Numbered from the stretch's first letter, positions 7,492 to 16,729 are shown. The stretch: DNA of 64,000 nt from Desulforhabdus amnigena (GCF_027925305.1 NZ_BSDR01000001.1:1143001-1207000), one strand, 5' to 3'. The notes: generated by a model not told the origin, from the letters alone. Program-made: numbers and translations.

Positions 7492-9975
7492 TCAAAATAT
7501 CTTCAGCCCTTCTTCCTTGAGCTGTATGTAGTCCAGCTGCTGCTGCGCAGCAGTCTGCCAAAAGGAACTGCCCGACTTGAGGACCTGCGACAGCTTTTGA
7601 ACCGCCTGCTGTTTGTCGCCGATCTGCAGGTAGAGGTTGGATATTTCATAATTCAACTGCCCTTTGAGGTCTTCCTCTTGAAGCAAAGAGAGAGCACTTT
7701 CCAGGCATTTGATGGCTTCCGCCGGCTGTTTTAGATTCTTGTGGCATCTGCTTTTCAAAAGGCAAAGCTGCGCCCGTTTGCCTGAATCTTCATCCTTCAG
7801 AAGCTCAAGCCCCTTTTGAATCCATGACAGGGCATCCGAATATTTTCCCGTTTCGATAGAACATTCAATATACATATTGACCCACTCAAAATCGTCTGGA
7901 GTAAGCTTTCTTTCTTTGGGAAAAATATGACCGAGCTGCTGAAGGGTTTCCGAGTATTTCCCTTGAGCAAAAAAAATTTTCGCCATAAGTTCATTTTTTT
8001 GACCTTCATTGTCTCCAGCGGGAATCCGCCGACAAAATTGAAGGGCCTTTTCCAACTTACCCATTCGAAAGCTACATTGGGCCATATTCAGCAAGCATTT
8101 TCCATTTTCCTTTCCGGTGTTTTCGAGAACAGTGTTGTAACACACCATTGCTTCCGGGTAGGATTGCAGTTCTTCATAGCTCCTGCCAATGATCGTGAAG
8201 ACATCAAAGTCTTTCAGAGTTTGAAACATGGGAATATTTCCCTGGTAAAGTCCCAGAACCTTGTCGTATTTCTTTTGCTCGAAAGCTTGCCTGAGCATAT
8301 CCAAGATCACTTTTTCACGAAGCGCTACAAACTCATTATGCAGAGCATCCGTCAAGCTGCCTTGGGGCCTATCCTCGATCAGCGACAAACTCTTCTCGAG
8401 ATTTCCATTTTTCCACTCCCAGAGGGCAAGTTTGAATTGAACCAGACCATCCAATGGGGGTGAAAGCGATTTTCGTGAAAGTTCCCGATAGAGATAAATC
8501 GCCTCATCTTGAGCTCTTTTATCCCCAGCCTCCAGATATTCCGCCCTGCGGATACTGCCGATGGAGGCACCCTCCGAATCCGGATAATAGACCTGCAAAT
8601 AACTGTAGAGCCTGTTCGCTAAACGTTCTTCATGCTGAGACAAAAGGGTTTCCATGATCTTTGCCAGAAGGAGGTCCCTATCGTCGGTATTCGATGTCAG
8701 GTTCATGTAATGAAGAAGGAATTCACGGCTATTGTCTTCGTATTTCAAGCAGGAAAGAGCCTGCCCCATATATTTCAGGATATCGGGTTTCCTGAGGTAG
8801 AATTGTTGATCGAGCTTGAGGCACTCCTGGAAAGCCTCGACAGCCTGCTGATGTTCCCCCACAAGGGCAAAATTTTGTCCGATGTAATAATATGCTTCAG
8901 CTTTTTCAGGCTGCGAAGTGGACCTCTTCAAGAGAGCCTTCGCCGTTTCAATGGCTTCCACATAATTTTTTTTCCCCCGATATATTTCTGATAGGCGCAG
9001 CCAACTCGCAGCCGCTGCAGGATCTTCAGGATATTCTTGTGTGACTTGTTTGAAATAGCCTTTCGCCTTTTCGACATTTTTTAAAGCAAGGTAGCACAAC
9101 CCGACTCGATAGAGCGCCAAAGGGGTGCGCGAAGGAATCGAGCCTTCTTGAAGAGCCGAATTGTAGCGTTTAAGAGCTTCAGGACCATGATTGACAAGGT
9201 CATTCTGATGCATGAGGAAAAAGCTCTCGGCCAGACCATAAAGGGCCGTCTGCCGCTCCTTCCCCAGTGATGCCGTCTTCAGCAATTCTTCGTAAAGAGC
9301 AAATGCTTTGGCATTGTCCTTCTCTAAGAGGCATCGGTCGGCCTGCTGTAAAATCTCATCGGTTGAATCCCTCTTCTCATTCCCGAATTGCATGGAAACT
9401 TCATCAAGTGTTTTTGCCGCCTGGGAAGTCTCCAATGAAACGCTCACCTTGTCTGCGTCGCCCGGTTTCTTGCCGGAGATCTTTTTTGTTCCTTCTTTAG
9501 TGTCTGGAGTTGGGGCTGAGGTTTTGACCCGCTTCTCCGGAGTCTTTTGGGTAAAAAAGTCAAGCACCAGCCGATAATGCCCTTCTTTGTAGGGGCCGGC
9601 ATCCAGGAATCCGGTTTGGACAGTCACGTGCGGTTCTTGAAAGGTGACTAGAATTTGCCCCTTCTTTTTCTGAAAGCTGACCTTTCGGATCCTGGAGGAA
9701 TTGTCTTCAATCGTTCGTTCATTTTCCATGGTTGTCTGCAGTTTAGAAAACTGAATCGCAATACCCTTTTCCGAAGGAGGGCCGATTGAGGATGGACGCG
9801 GACCTTCTGCGTCAAAAACGAGACGCGTAAACGTATCGTGAAATCCCAGACGCATGTCCTTAATCTGAGTGGTTTGGGAATATGAGAGAAGGGTTCTCGG
9901 GGAAAACGCAATGATGCAAAATACCACCAGGCTCGTGGCTAAAGATATTTTTTCCCACGACCGATTTTTTTCCAT
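7492..9975 (-). CDS. TPR-repeat protein with AMIN-like N-terminus, signal anchor
   Basis: An N-terminal hydrophobic stretch (residues about 10-27, LATSLVVFCIIAFSPRTLL) suggests a signal peptide or membrane anchor. It is followed by a beta-rich, AMIN-like segment (about 30-140: DMRLGFHDTFTRLVFDAEG ... HYRLVLDFFTQK). After a Lys/Thr/Pro-rich linker come many tetratricopeptide repeats to the C-terminus, for example AYYYIGQNFALVGEHQQAVEAFQECLKL and CLLNMAQCSFRMGKLEKALQFCRRI. Function is unknown; such proteins scaffold envelope or polar complexes. I chose the ATG at 9975 (827 residues), although the frame also opens at a TTG at 9993. A -24/-12 promoter lies upstream, and the flagellar-type activator lies downstream in the same orientation, pointing to a flagellar or polar role by inference only. 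Confidence 0.8.
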   Translation of the reverse strand: MEKNRSWEKISLATSLVVFCIIAFSPRTLLSYSQTTQIKDMRLGFHDTFTRLVFDAEGPRPSSIGPPSEKGIAIQFSKLQTTMENERTIEDNSSRIRKVSFQKKKGQILVTFQEPHVTVQTGFLDAGPYKEGHYRLVLDFFTQKTPEKRVKTSAPTPDTKEGTKKISGKKPGDADKVSVSLETSQAAKTLDEVSMQFGNEKRDSTDEILQQADRCLLEKDNAKAFALYEELLKTASLGKERQTALYGLAESFFLMHQNDLVNHGPEALKRYNSALQEGSIPSRTPLALYRVGLCYLALKNVEKAKGYFKQVTQEYPEDPAAAASWLRLSEIYRGKKNYVEAIETAKALLKRSTSQPEKAEAYYYIGQNFALVGEHQQAVEAFQECLKLDQQFYLRKPDILKYMGQALSCLKYEDNSREFLLHYMNLTSNTDDRDLLLAKIMETLLSQHEERLANRLYSYLQVYYPDSEGASIGSIRRAEYLEAGDKRAQDEAIYLYRELSRKSLSPPLDGLVQFKLALWEWKNGNLEKSLSLIEDRPQGSLTDALHNEFVALREKVILDMLRQAFEQKKYDKVLGLYQGNIPMFQTLKDFDVFTIIGRSYEELQSYPEAMVCYNTVLENTGKENGKCLLNMAQCSFRMGKLEKALQFCRRIPAGDNEGQKNELMAKIFFAQGKYSETLQQLGHIFPKERKLTPDDFEWVNMYIECSIETGKYSDALSWIQKGLELLKDEDSGKRAQLCLLKSRCHKNLKQPAEAIKCLESALSLLQEEDLKGQLNYEISNLYLQIGDKQQAVQKLSQVLKSGSSFWQTAAQQQLDYIQLKEEGLKIF

Positions 9976-10040
9976 AGCACTATTGCAACCCAACTTTCAG
10001 TCTGACGAAATGGCCTGAAGCACCGACACGGTTTTTTTAC

Positions 10041-10055
10041 GCAAAGAACATGCCA
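10041..10055 (-). promoter_or_regulatory. Sigma-54 (-24/-12) promoter of the TPR gene
   Basis: The minus strand reads TGGCATGTTCTTTGC, a near-consensus RpoN promoter with exactly 10 bases between the GG and GC elements. Predicted transcription begins near 10029, about 50 bases before the ATG at 9975. It would drive the TPR gene and probably the activator at 6081-7427. Confidence 0.85.
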
Positions 10056-10156
10056 ATGATTTTGGGTTTGCACGGGAAGCACCGGGGAGAAGCAAACCAA
10101 GATGTGACAAGGCAGAAAAGATAGAAATCCCGCTCATTCATGAACAATGAGCTCGT

Positions 10157-11554
10157 CTATTTGTCGGGAGGGTCGGGACAACAAAGCTTCTTTTTTTTCA
10201 TTTTCTCTATCAGGGTCGTACGGTTGAGGCCGAGCAGCTTGGCTGCCTGATTCTTCACTCCTCCGGCTTTTTTCAAGGCTTCAAGGATCAGGGAATTTTC
10301 CAACTCCTCCAGAGTCCCCTTGAGATCGATTCCTCCGCCTTCTATGCCGATGGTTGAAAAACTCGGCTTTGCCTGCATCTGTGCCATCCTTTGCGGCAAA
10401 TCCTCCATTTGTATTTCATCCCCTTCCGTCAGAATGACCAAGCGTTCAATCGCATTTTCCAACTCTCTGACGTTGCCCGGCCAGCTGTAAGCTTGCATGG
10501 CAGACAAGGCGGCTTTTGAAATCCTTTTAAGAGGGATATCTTTCTTCTGACTGTGTTGCTTCAGAAAGTGCTGAATCAGCAAAGGGATGTCTTCGATTCG
10601 CTCTCTCAAAGGCGGAACACGAATGGGAATCACATTCAAACGGTAGAAAAGGTCTTCACGAAAACTCCCTGCACTCACCATCTTTTCCAGGTCTTTATTG
10701 GTGGCGGCAACAATCCGCGTATCCACCTGAATGGTTCGAGCCCCACCCACCCGTTCGAACTTTTTTTCTTGAAGAAAACGAAGCAACTTCACTTGGAGCT
10801 TTGGGCTCATCTCTCCGATTTCATCCAGAAAAATAGTTCCTTGATGAGCCAGTTCGAAACGCCCCAAATGCTCTCGATACGCCCCTGTAAAAGAACCCTT
10901 CTCGTGACCGAAAAGTTCGCTTTCAAGCAATTCTTCAGGGATCGCTCCGCAGTTGATGGGAATAAAGGGTTTGTCCTTGCGCTCGCTGTTGTAATGCACG
11001 GCATTGGCGATCAATTCCTTGCCCGTACCACTCTCTCCCGTAATCAGAATGGTGCTGTCCGTCCTCGCTACCCGCTCGATCATGCGGTAGATTGCCTGCA
11101 TGGGTTCGCTCTTGCCGATAATTTTATCGAAACAGTACCTTTCCTTTAACTGTGAACGAAGCAAATCGTTTTCCGCTCGAAGCAACATCATTTCTTCGGC
11201 TCTTTTCAGAACAAGAAGAATCTCATCGGACTTGGCCGGCTTGGAAAGATAATCGAAAGCACCCTGCTTCATGGCTTCTACAGCGGTAGCGATCGTCCCA
11301 ACGCCCGTTAACATGATGACATAGGTATCCGGCTGGTGTTTCATAAAATGCCCCAGCAGTTCCATGCCGTCCATACGGGGCATGGAAAGGTCCGTAATCA
11401 CGACCTCAAATTTATTCTGCCGAGCTTTCCGAATCGCTTCTTGCCCATTTGAAGCCACATCGATTTCATAGCCGGCCTCTTTGAGCAGATCTGAAATCGC
11501 CTCCAAGGTACCGGGATCATCGTCGACGATTAATATTCTGAAAGGAAGTTTCAT
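10157..11554 (-). CDS. NtrC-family sigma-54-dependent response regulator
   Basis: The 465-residue protein has an intact receiver (about 1-120; acidic DDD at 11-13, phospho-acceptor Asp55 in VVITDLSMPRMDG, Lys in YLSKPAK), an AAA+ domain with Walker A GESGTGKE, Walker B GTIFLDEI, and a sigma-54 contact loop written GSFTGA instead of GAFTGA, and a C-terminal Fis-like helix-turn-helix (NQAAKLLGLNRTTLIEKMKKK). Ser in the loop is a known natural variant. It would activate RpoN promoters after phosphorylation by an unlinked kinase, as no sensor gene adjoins it. The neighbouring sigma-54 promoter of the TPR gene, about 100 bases downstream, is a plausible target. Confidence 0.92.
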   Translation of the reverse strand: MKLPFRILIVDDDPGTLEAISDLLKEAGYEIDVASNGQEAIRKARQNKFEVVITDLSMPRMDGMELLGHFMKHQPDTYVIMLTGVGTIATAVEAMKQGAFDYLSKPAKSDEILLVLKRAEEMMLLRAENDLLRSQLKERYCFDKIIGKSEPMQAIYRMIERVARTDSTILITGESGTGKELIANAVHYNSERKDKPFIPINCGAIPEELLESELFGHEKGSFTGAYREHLGRFELAHQGTIFLDEIGEMSPKLQVKLLRFLQEKKFERVGGARTIQVDTRIVAATNKDLEKMVSAGSFREDLFYRLNVIPIRVPPLRERIEDIPLLIQHFLKQHSQKKDIPLKRISKAALSAMQAYSWPGNVRELENAIERLVILTEGDEIQMEDLPQRMAQMQAKPSFSTIGIEGGGIDLKGTLEELENSLILEALKKAGGVKNQAAKLLGLNRTTLIEKMKKKKLCCPDPPDK

Positions 11555-12080
11555 AAGAAATAGATTTCGAATTTTATGAATTTTTGGATGATTAAATACT
11601 CTCTTTCCACAACCGGATCAAAATATCATTCAAATCCCTTCCATGCGGAATCCTGTGCGACTTACGGATAGGAGGCACCATGCCCCGATGATGGCGCTTT
11701 CATTAACAACCTGAAGAGTAACGGATGCAGACTAACTTACACAAAAATCTCATCATTATCCACCCTATAATTTCTCCTTAGATCGGGCATGCCTCATCGC
11801 ACATGCTTCCAGGACCCCAAAAATGGACCTGCATCAAATCTCCCTGTTGACAATTCAAGGTATATAGAAAGTATATATGATTTTAAAGGACTTAAGAAAA
11901 GGAGATTATTCGCCGTGCCGGTCACCGTGAGATCGCAGCAGGCAGTGTTTTTGCGTCATCATTTTTTTATTGGTGTGTGCTCCCCCGAATACAATCCACA
12001 TTCAATTTATTCTGTGTTCTTTGCCCCTTTGTGATAGAAAAGGTTGCTCATAAAATTATCAGAATGCGAGAGATGGAAAA
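11555..12080. other. AT-rich intergenic region between divergent genes
   Basis: About 525 bases without a convincing gene separate the minus-strand regulator from the plus-strand isomerase gene. A possible plus-strand sigma-70 promoter is TTGACA at 11847-11852 and GTATAT at 11871-11876 with an 18-base spacer; it would give a leader of about 200 bases before the gene at 12081. An 81-codon plus frame at 11789-12034 shows no recognisable features and is not annotated. No RNA gene was identified. Confidence 0.35.
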
Positions 12081-12893
12081 ATGTTACCTCAGTTCAATGA
12101 AGATATGCTAAAGCTCCTTGCGGATGTCCATATCAGTATGCCCTGGAGGTTTCTGCCTCAATACCTGGAAATGATATTGCACTACCGTATGAACCTTGAA
12201 ATAGGTTTTGATGCAAATCAACTGGATGCAGTCCCCCGCACAGAAATGAATGCCGTTGCATCAAAGCTGCAGAAGCGCGGTTGCCGCATCACTCTCCATG
12301 GCCCCTTCTGGGATTTGAGTCCAGGAAGTGTCGATTCACTCATCCGAAAGATATCGAAGCTGCGCCTCGATCAGTTTATGCGGATCTTTGAGATTTTTCG
12401 CCCCATCCAAGTCGTTTGCCATACGGGCTATGACCCAAGGCATCATGGAGGTCATCGGCAAATCTGGTTGGATCACAGCATGGGCACTTGGGAAGATCTT
12501 GTGAGGCAGGCAGAAAAGTTGGGTATCCCTCTCTTGCTGGAAAACGTTTGGGAGCACGATCCTCTTTTACACCAGGAAATTTTCAGACGGATCCCTTCCG
12601 CCTGCTTCGGATTCTGTTTGGATGTGGGACATCAAAACTGTTTTTCCAAGACATCCCTGGACCAATGGATTGAGGCCCTTTCGGATTTTTTGATGGAAAT
12701 GCACCTGCACGACAACGACGGCACTCGAGATGCCCATCTGCCCATAGGACAAGGCAATATCGATTTTGTAACGCTCTTTCGGGTGCTGGAAAAGGCAGGA
12801 AAGAAACCGCTTTTGACATTGGAACCTCACCGGAAGGAACACCTTGTCGAAACCCTTGCGGGGTTGACGCAGGTGCTCGGCAAGAACCGGTGA
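12081..12893 (+). CDS. Xylose-isomerase-like TIM-barrel protein (sugar phosphate isomerase/epimerase family)
   Basis: The 270-residue protein fits the AP-endonuclease-2/xylose-isomerase-like TIM barrel superfamily. Barrel and metal-site motifs are visible: LHGPFWDLSPG (about 73-83), VVCHTGYDPRH (about 112-122), LLLENVWEHDP (about 153-163), GFCLDVGHQN (about 177-186), EMHLHDNDGTRDAHLPIGQGNIDF (about 212-235) and LTLEPHRKEH near the end. The His, Glu and Asp residues in these motifs match the usual divalent-metal ligands. Substrate is unknown; members act as isomerases, epimerases or endonucleases, and the LHDNDG...H.PIGQG signature is of the sugar-isomerase type. The gene stands alone and its stop codon abuts a MITE-like element. 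Confidence 0.8.
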   Translation: MLPQFNEDMLKLLADVHISMPWRFLPQYLEMILHYRMNLEIGFDANQLDAVPRTEMNAVASKLQKRGCRITLHGPFWDLSPGSVDSLIRKISKLRLDQFMRIFEIFRPIQVVCHTGYDPRHHGGHRQIWLDHSMGTWEDLVRQAEKLGIPLLLENVWEHDPLLHQEIFRRIPSACFGFCLDVGHQNCFSKTSLDQWIEALSDFLMEMHLHDNDGTRDAHLPIGQGNIDFVTLFRVLEKAGKKPLLTLEPHRKEHLVETLAGLTQVLGKNR

Positions 12894-13025
12894 GAGACTG
12901 TCTGAAAATTTTCCCCTTGAGGAAGGTAGGGGGTGTCAAAATTTGGCGAACCAGCCCCTCCTGGCCCCCTAAAGGGGGAATCAAAGCAGCTTCGGCTCCC
13001 AATCAGAGGAATTTTCAGACAGCCT
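12894..13025. repeat. MITE-like element, copy A
   Basis: This 132-base non-coding element has terminal inverted repeats: gactgtctgaaaatt at 12896-12910 and aattttcagacagcct at 13010-13025. Its reverse complement aligns along nearly its whole length with copy B at 17145-17293, including the block ttgggagccgaa, the C-run/G-run core and the gacaccccct block. It starts immediately at the stop codon of the isomerase gene. The paired ends could fold into a long hairpin and end transcription. Confidence 0.8.
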
Positions 13026-13128
13026 TTGAGTCAATGCCTCGCACCGGGACTATTTCTTTCCAATGGCCAAAGCAAAAAATTGTAGTTTTTTGACGATGTC
13101 TCAATATCAACAAGGAGTCGGATCGATC

Positions 13129-13434
13129 ATGGCGATTGTAGAAATCAGCGTTGTTCCTCTTGGAATCTCGGGGTGCAGTCTGAGCACACACGTTGCCAAG
13201 GTGTTGAGCGTCCTCAAAGAGAGTTCCCTGCAATACGAACTGACTGCCATGGGAACGATCATTTCCGGGGACCTCGATGAAATCTGGAATGTTCTCAAGA
13301 AAATGCATGAAAGCGTTTTTTCATCCGACGTCTGTCGAGTTCTCACCCAAATCAAAATCGATGATCGGCGAGATCGAAAGGCCACTCCCGAACAGAAAAT
13401 TCGATCTGTGATGGAAAAACTTTCGAAAGGATAA
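13129..13434 (+). CDS. MTH1187-family thiamine-binding protein
   Basis: The 101-residue product, started at the ATG at 13129 behind AAGGAG, matches the small ferredoxin-like-fold MTH1187/YkoF-related family that binds thiamine. Typical features are the opening MAIVEISVVPLG, then SLSTHVAKVLSVLKESSLQYELTAMGTIISGDLDEIWNVLKKMHE and a C-terminal IKIDDRRD. The frame is open 22 codons further upstream, but that part overlaps non-conserved sequence. It is followed 27 bases later by khpA. Cellular role is poorly defined; these proteins are thought to buffer or transfer thiamine. Confidence 0.85.
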   Translation: MAIVEISVVPLGISGCSLSTHVAKVLSVLKESSLQYELTAMGTIISGDLDEIWNVLKKMHESVFSSDVCRVLTQIKIDDRRDRKATPEQKIRSVMEKLSKG

Positions 13435-13461
13435 TGCTTAGCGTACCGAGGAGGTTTTGTC

Positions 13462-13692
13462 ATGAAGGAACTGGTTGAATATTTGGTGAAGTCTTTAGCG
13501 GACCGCCCGGAAGAAGTCATATTGGAAGAACACGAAGATGACGAGACGGTATTCCTGGAACTCAAGATTGCGCCGGACGACTTGGGAAAGATCATTGGAA
13601 AGGGTGGAAATACGATCAATGCCATTCGAACCGTTGTTCAAGCGGCAGCCTCCAGCCATAAAAAGCGGGCAAAACTCGACGTTGTCAGTTAG
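13462..13692 (+). CDS. khpA: KH-domain RNA-binding protein KhpA
   Basis: A 76-residue single KH-domain protein of the YlqC/KhpA family. The GxxG RNA-binding loop is IIGKGGNTINAIRTVV (residues about 46-61), preceded by acidic LEEHEDDETVFLELKIAPDDLG. Family members bind small RNAs and mRNAs in the cytoplasm and in some bacteria affect cell division and envelope homeostasis. In many genomes khpA sits between rpsP and rimM; here it instead follows an MTH1187-family gene, with a GAGGAGG ribosome binding site. Confidence 0.9.
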   Translation: MKELVEYLVKSLADRPEEVILEEHEDDETVFLELKIAPDDLGKIIGKGGNTINAIRTVVQAAASSHKKRAKLDVVS

Positions 13693-13954
13693 CTCAATCG
13701 AATGAACCTGGCCGCACGGTTTATGGTTTTTCCCTTTTCGACTTTGAAGGGAAAGATTGCAGCACCTTTTGAGAGCATGTGACCTGAATCACGCAGCTCG
13801 ACTTTTGGATATTCATATCCATTCGTTTCGAAAGAAAAACTTGAAATTCCTCACCACAGGATCTAGCTTAATCGCATAAACATGTTGTTTACTGAAATGC
13901 TGAATGATTCAGATAATGAATGCTTTTCATATAAAAAACGGAGGGATCAGTTCT

Positions 13955-16423
13955 ATGCCAAAGCAATTTCCCGAACTATCTGTCAATAAATTGCGAGCCC
14001 AGATTGACGAGAGCTTACTCCCATTTGAAACGACGGCTTCCTTGGAATCCCTGGAAAAGAAGGTGGTGGGGCAAGACCGGGCCATCGATGCCATCAAGTT
14101 CGGTATGGGAATGAAAACGCTCGACTACAATATCTTTATCGCCGGACCGTCCAAAGCTGGTCTCACATATATGGCCAAGACATTCATAGAGGACCAGGCC
14201 AAAAAAGAGCCGACCCCTCCTGACTGGTGTTATGTCTACAACTTCAAGGAACAAGACAAGCCCCTGTCTCTCAGAGTTACTGCCGGTCGAGGAAAACAGC
14301 TCAAAAAAGACATGAATGAGTTCATTCAGACGCTTCAGGCCAAAATCCCTGAAGTCTTCGACAGCGACGATTACCGGTCAAAGGAAAGTGAAGTACATCA
14401 GGGTTTTGAAAAGCAAAGAAGGGAAGTGATCGATGAACTCTCTCAGCAGGCAAAAGACGAAGGTTTTATTCTCCAGTTTTCACAGGTAGGCATGGTCATT
14501 ATCCCTGCCAACGAGGAAGGGGAACCCATGACGCAGGAAGATCTGCGTCATCTGAGCGATGAGGAAAAGACCGCCCTGAGAGAAAAGAGCGACGCACTTC
14601 ATGAAAAGATGAAAGAGGCCATCAAGAGAATTCGAGAAGCCGAAAATGAATTCAAGGAAAAGCACACGAAACTGGACAATGAAATCGCTCTGTTCGTCGT
14701 GGGACAACTCATGGACAATATTGAGGAGAAGTACAAGGATGACGAGCATGTGCTTGATTACTTGAAGATGGTTCAGGAAGATATTCTTGAAAATATCGAA
14801 GACTTCAAGAAAAAGCCCGAAGCTCAGCAGCCTCAACCTGGAGCAGCGTTCCCCATCCCTGCGCGTGAAACGACATTTCGGAAGTATGATGTCAATGTGC
14901 TCATCGACAATTCGGAAACCGAGGGGGCCCCTGTCGTGATCGAATCGAACCCCGCGTATCCCAACCTTTTCGGGTCCATCGAAAGGCAGGCATGGTTCGG
15001 CGCCCTCTTCACAGATCACACGATGATCAAGCCGGGATCTTTACACAAGGCCAATGGCGGCTATCTGGTCATGAAGGCGCTGGACCTCTTAAAATGGTAT
15101 ATTTCCTACGAAGCCATGAAAAGAGCCTTGAGAGACCGGGAAATCAAGATCGAGGACATTGGTGAACTGTACGGTTTGTTCAGCACCCGCACGATTCGCC
15201 CTGCACCCATCCCCCTCAATGTCAAAATCATCTTGACGGGCGATCCGTACATCTATCAATTGCTCTACACTTATGACGATCGTTTCCAGAAGCTCTTCAA
15301 AGTGAAGGCCCATATGGACGACCAAATGGAGCGGAAGGACGAGGCCATCGTCGATTGCGCGAGAATGATGAGCAGCTTCTGCAAGGACCACGGTCTGCGC
15401 CATCTCGATAAGTCCGGTGTCGCCAGGGTGCTCGAATACAGCATGGAACTCACCGAAAATCAGGAGAAGCTCACGCTGGAACTGGGAAACATCAGCGACC
15501 TTCTCAAAGAAGCCAACTACTTTTCAAGCCTCGACAACTCAGAGTTCATTCAAAGAAAACATGTAGAAGAAGCGATTCGAAAGCGTATCTACCGGTCCAA
15601 CCTCATCGAGGAACGAATCAAAGAGTACATCGAGAAAGACATCTTCTGGGTGGAAACAGAGGGAGAAAAGGTCGGACAGGTGAACGGGCTTTCCGTGCTT
15701 ATGGCCGGCGATCATGTTTTCGGAAAGCCAAACCGCATCACGGCGACGGTTTCCGTTGGACGTGAAGGTATGGTTTCCATTGATCGCGAGTCCAAGATGA
15801 GCGGCAGCACCCATACCAAGGGGCTCATGATCCTCACCAACCTCCTTAAAGAACGTTTTGCCCAAAAGTATCCCATCTCCCTCACGGCTTCCCTCTGCTT
15901 CGAACAGAGCTACGGAATGGTGGATGGGGACAGTGCGTCCAGTACGGAATTCTACGTCCTTGTGAGCGCTATTTCCAAGGTTCCCATCCGGCAGGGGATC
16001 GCCGTAACAGGTTCCGTCAGCCAGAAAGGCGAAATTCAGCCTATCGGTGGAGTCAACTACAAGATAGAGGGTTTTTTCGACATCTGTAAGCACAAGGGGC
16101 TCACGGGAAGCCAGGGAGTTATGATCCCCTCCAAGAATGTTCGGAACCTTATGCTAAAACAGGAAGTCATCGACGCCGTAAAGGAAGGCAAGTTCCACAT
16201 CTGGCCCGTTACGACCGTAGAAGAAGGCATTGAGATCCTTACAGGCATGGAAGCCGGTAAAATACAGGAAGATGGAACCTATCCCGAAGGCACGGTGTTC
16301 CGCAAGGTGGCTGATCGCCTCCAGGAGATCACCGAAATCGTCAAGGAGTTTGGAAAGGGAAGTGAAAACGGCAAGAAAAAGGAAGAGGAAAGCGAAGGAG
16401 GCTGTCCCCACTGCGGGGTATAA
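13955..16423 (+). CDS. Lon-related AAA+ protease (AAA_32 / Lon_C type)
   Basis: The 822-residue product starts at the ATG at 13955 behind GGAGG (an upstream ATG in frame at 13916 and the frame opening at 13904 lack a ribosome binding site). It has an N-terminal AAA-like region, a long helical insert rich in Glu/Lys (about 110-290), a second AAA portion and a C-terminal Lon-type peptidase domain. The catalytic dyad is Ser660 (DGDSAS) and Lys703 (GGVNYKIEGF), 43 residues apart as in classical Lon. The Walker A motif is degenerate: GPSKAGLT lacks the Lys expected in GPxGxGKT, a known trait of this YcbZ-like family. The chain ends CPHCGV, a CxxC pair. It likely degrades proteins in the cytoplasm, with unknown substrates. 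The gene is monocistronic, followed by a terminator. Confidence 0.9.
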   Translation: MPKQFPELSVNKLRAQIDESLLPFETTASLESLEKKVVGQDRAIDAIKFGMGMKTLDYNIFIAGPSKAGLTYMAKTFIEDQAKKEPTPPDWCYVYNFKEQDKPLSLRVTAGRGKQLKKDMNEFIQTLQAKIPEVFDSDDYRSKESEVHQGFEKQRREVIDELSQQAKDEGFILQFSQVGMVIIPANEEGEPMTQEDLRHLSDEEKTALREKSDALHEKMKEAIKRIREAENEFKEKHTKLDNEIALFVVGQLMDNIEEKYKDDEHVLDYLKMVQEDILENIEDFKKKPEAQQPQPGAAFPIPARETTFRKYDVNVLIDNSETEGAPVVIESNPAYPNLFGSIERQAWFGALFTDHTMIKPGSLHKANGGYLVMKALDLLKWYISYEAMKRALRDREIKIEDIGELYGLFSTRTIRPAPIPLNVKIILTGDPYIYQLLYTYDDRFQKLFKVKAHMDDQMERKDEAIVDCARMMSSFCKDHGLRHLDKSGVARVLEYSMELTENQEKLTLELGNISDLLKEANYFSSLDNSEFIQRKHVEEAIRKRIYRSNLIEERIKEYIEKDIFWVETEGEKVGQVNGLSVLMAGDHVFGKPNRITATVSVGREGMVSIDRESKMSGSTHTKGLMILTNLLKERFAQKYPISLTASLCFEQSYGMVDGDSASSTEFYVLVSAISKVPIRQGIAVTGSVSQKGEIQPIGGVNYKIEGFFDICKHKGLTGSQGVMIPSKNVRNLMLKQEVIDAVKEGKFHIWPVTTVEEGIEILTGMEAGKIQEDGTYPEGTVFRKVADRLQEITEIVKEFGKGSENGKKKEEESEGGCPHCGV

Positions 16424-16460
16424 AACACGTCTCTGAGTTGTTCATTCCATTTGGAACTTA

Positions 16461-16495
16461 AAGGCATGATCCCATTATGCCCGGGATCATGCCTT
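16461..16495. terminator. Rho-independent terminator after the Lon-like gene
   Basis: A perfect 11-bp stem, ggcatgatccc (16463-16473) pairing with gggatcatgcc (16483-16493), is flanked by aa/tt that extend it, and is followed by ttatttgtttta. It lies 38 bases after the protease stop codon. Confidence 0.85.
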
Positions 16496-16701
16496 ATTTG
16501 TTTTACCCCTCATTTTTTTGCTCCACCATCTCCCTTCCTTTTTCAATAAATGACCCTTTCAAAAAATTTTCTAGCGATAATTTCCATTTGCTCCTAAAGC
16601 CTTTCCGGAAAGAAATGCAAGACTTTTTAACCTCGTCATGATACCCCCCGGAAAAATCGCCCTGTAACCCCAATCATTTTGTTTGACAACTTGAAAATTG
16701 C

Positions 16702-16729
16702 TTGACTTACTTCGTTGATAACCTACAAT
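16702..16729 (+). promoter_or_regulatory. Putative sigma-70 promoter for the kor operon
   Basis: TTGACT at 16702-16707 and TACAAT at 16724-16729 are separated by 16 bases and sit in an otherwise gene-free region of about 340 bases. Transcription would start near 16736, leaving a leader of about 100 bases before korD. No operator or riboswitch could be recognised in the leader. Confidence 0.55.

Noticed and set aside
11789-12034. 81-codon plus-strand open frame
   Set aside because: No recognisable domain; crosses a candidate promoter and AT-rich sequence.
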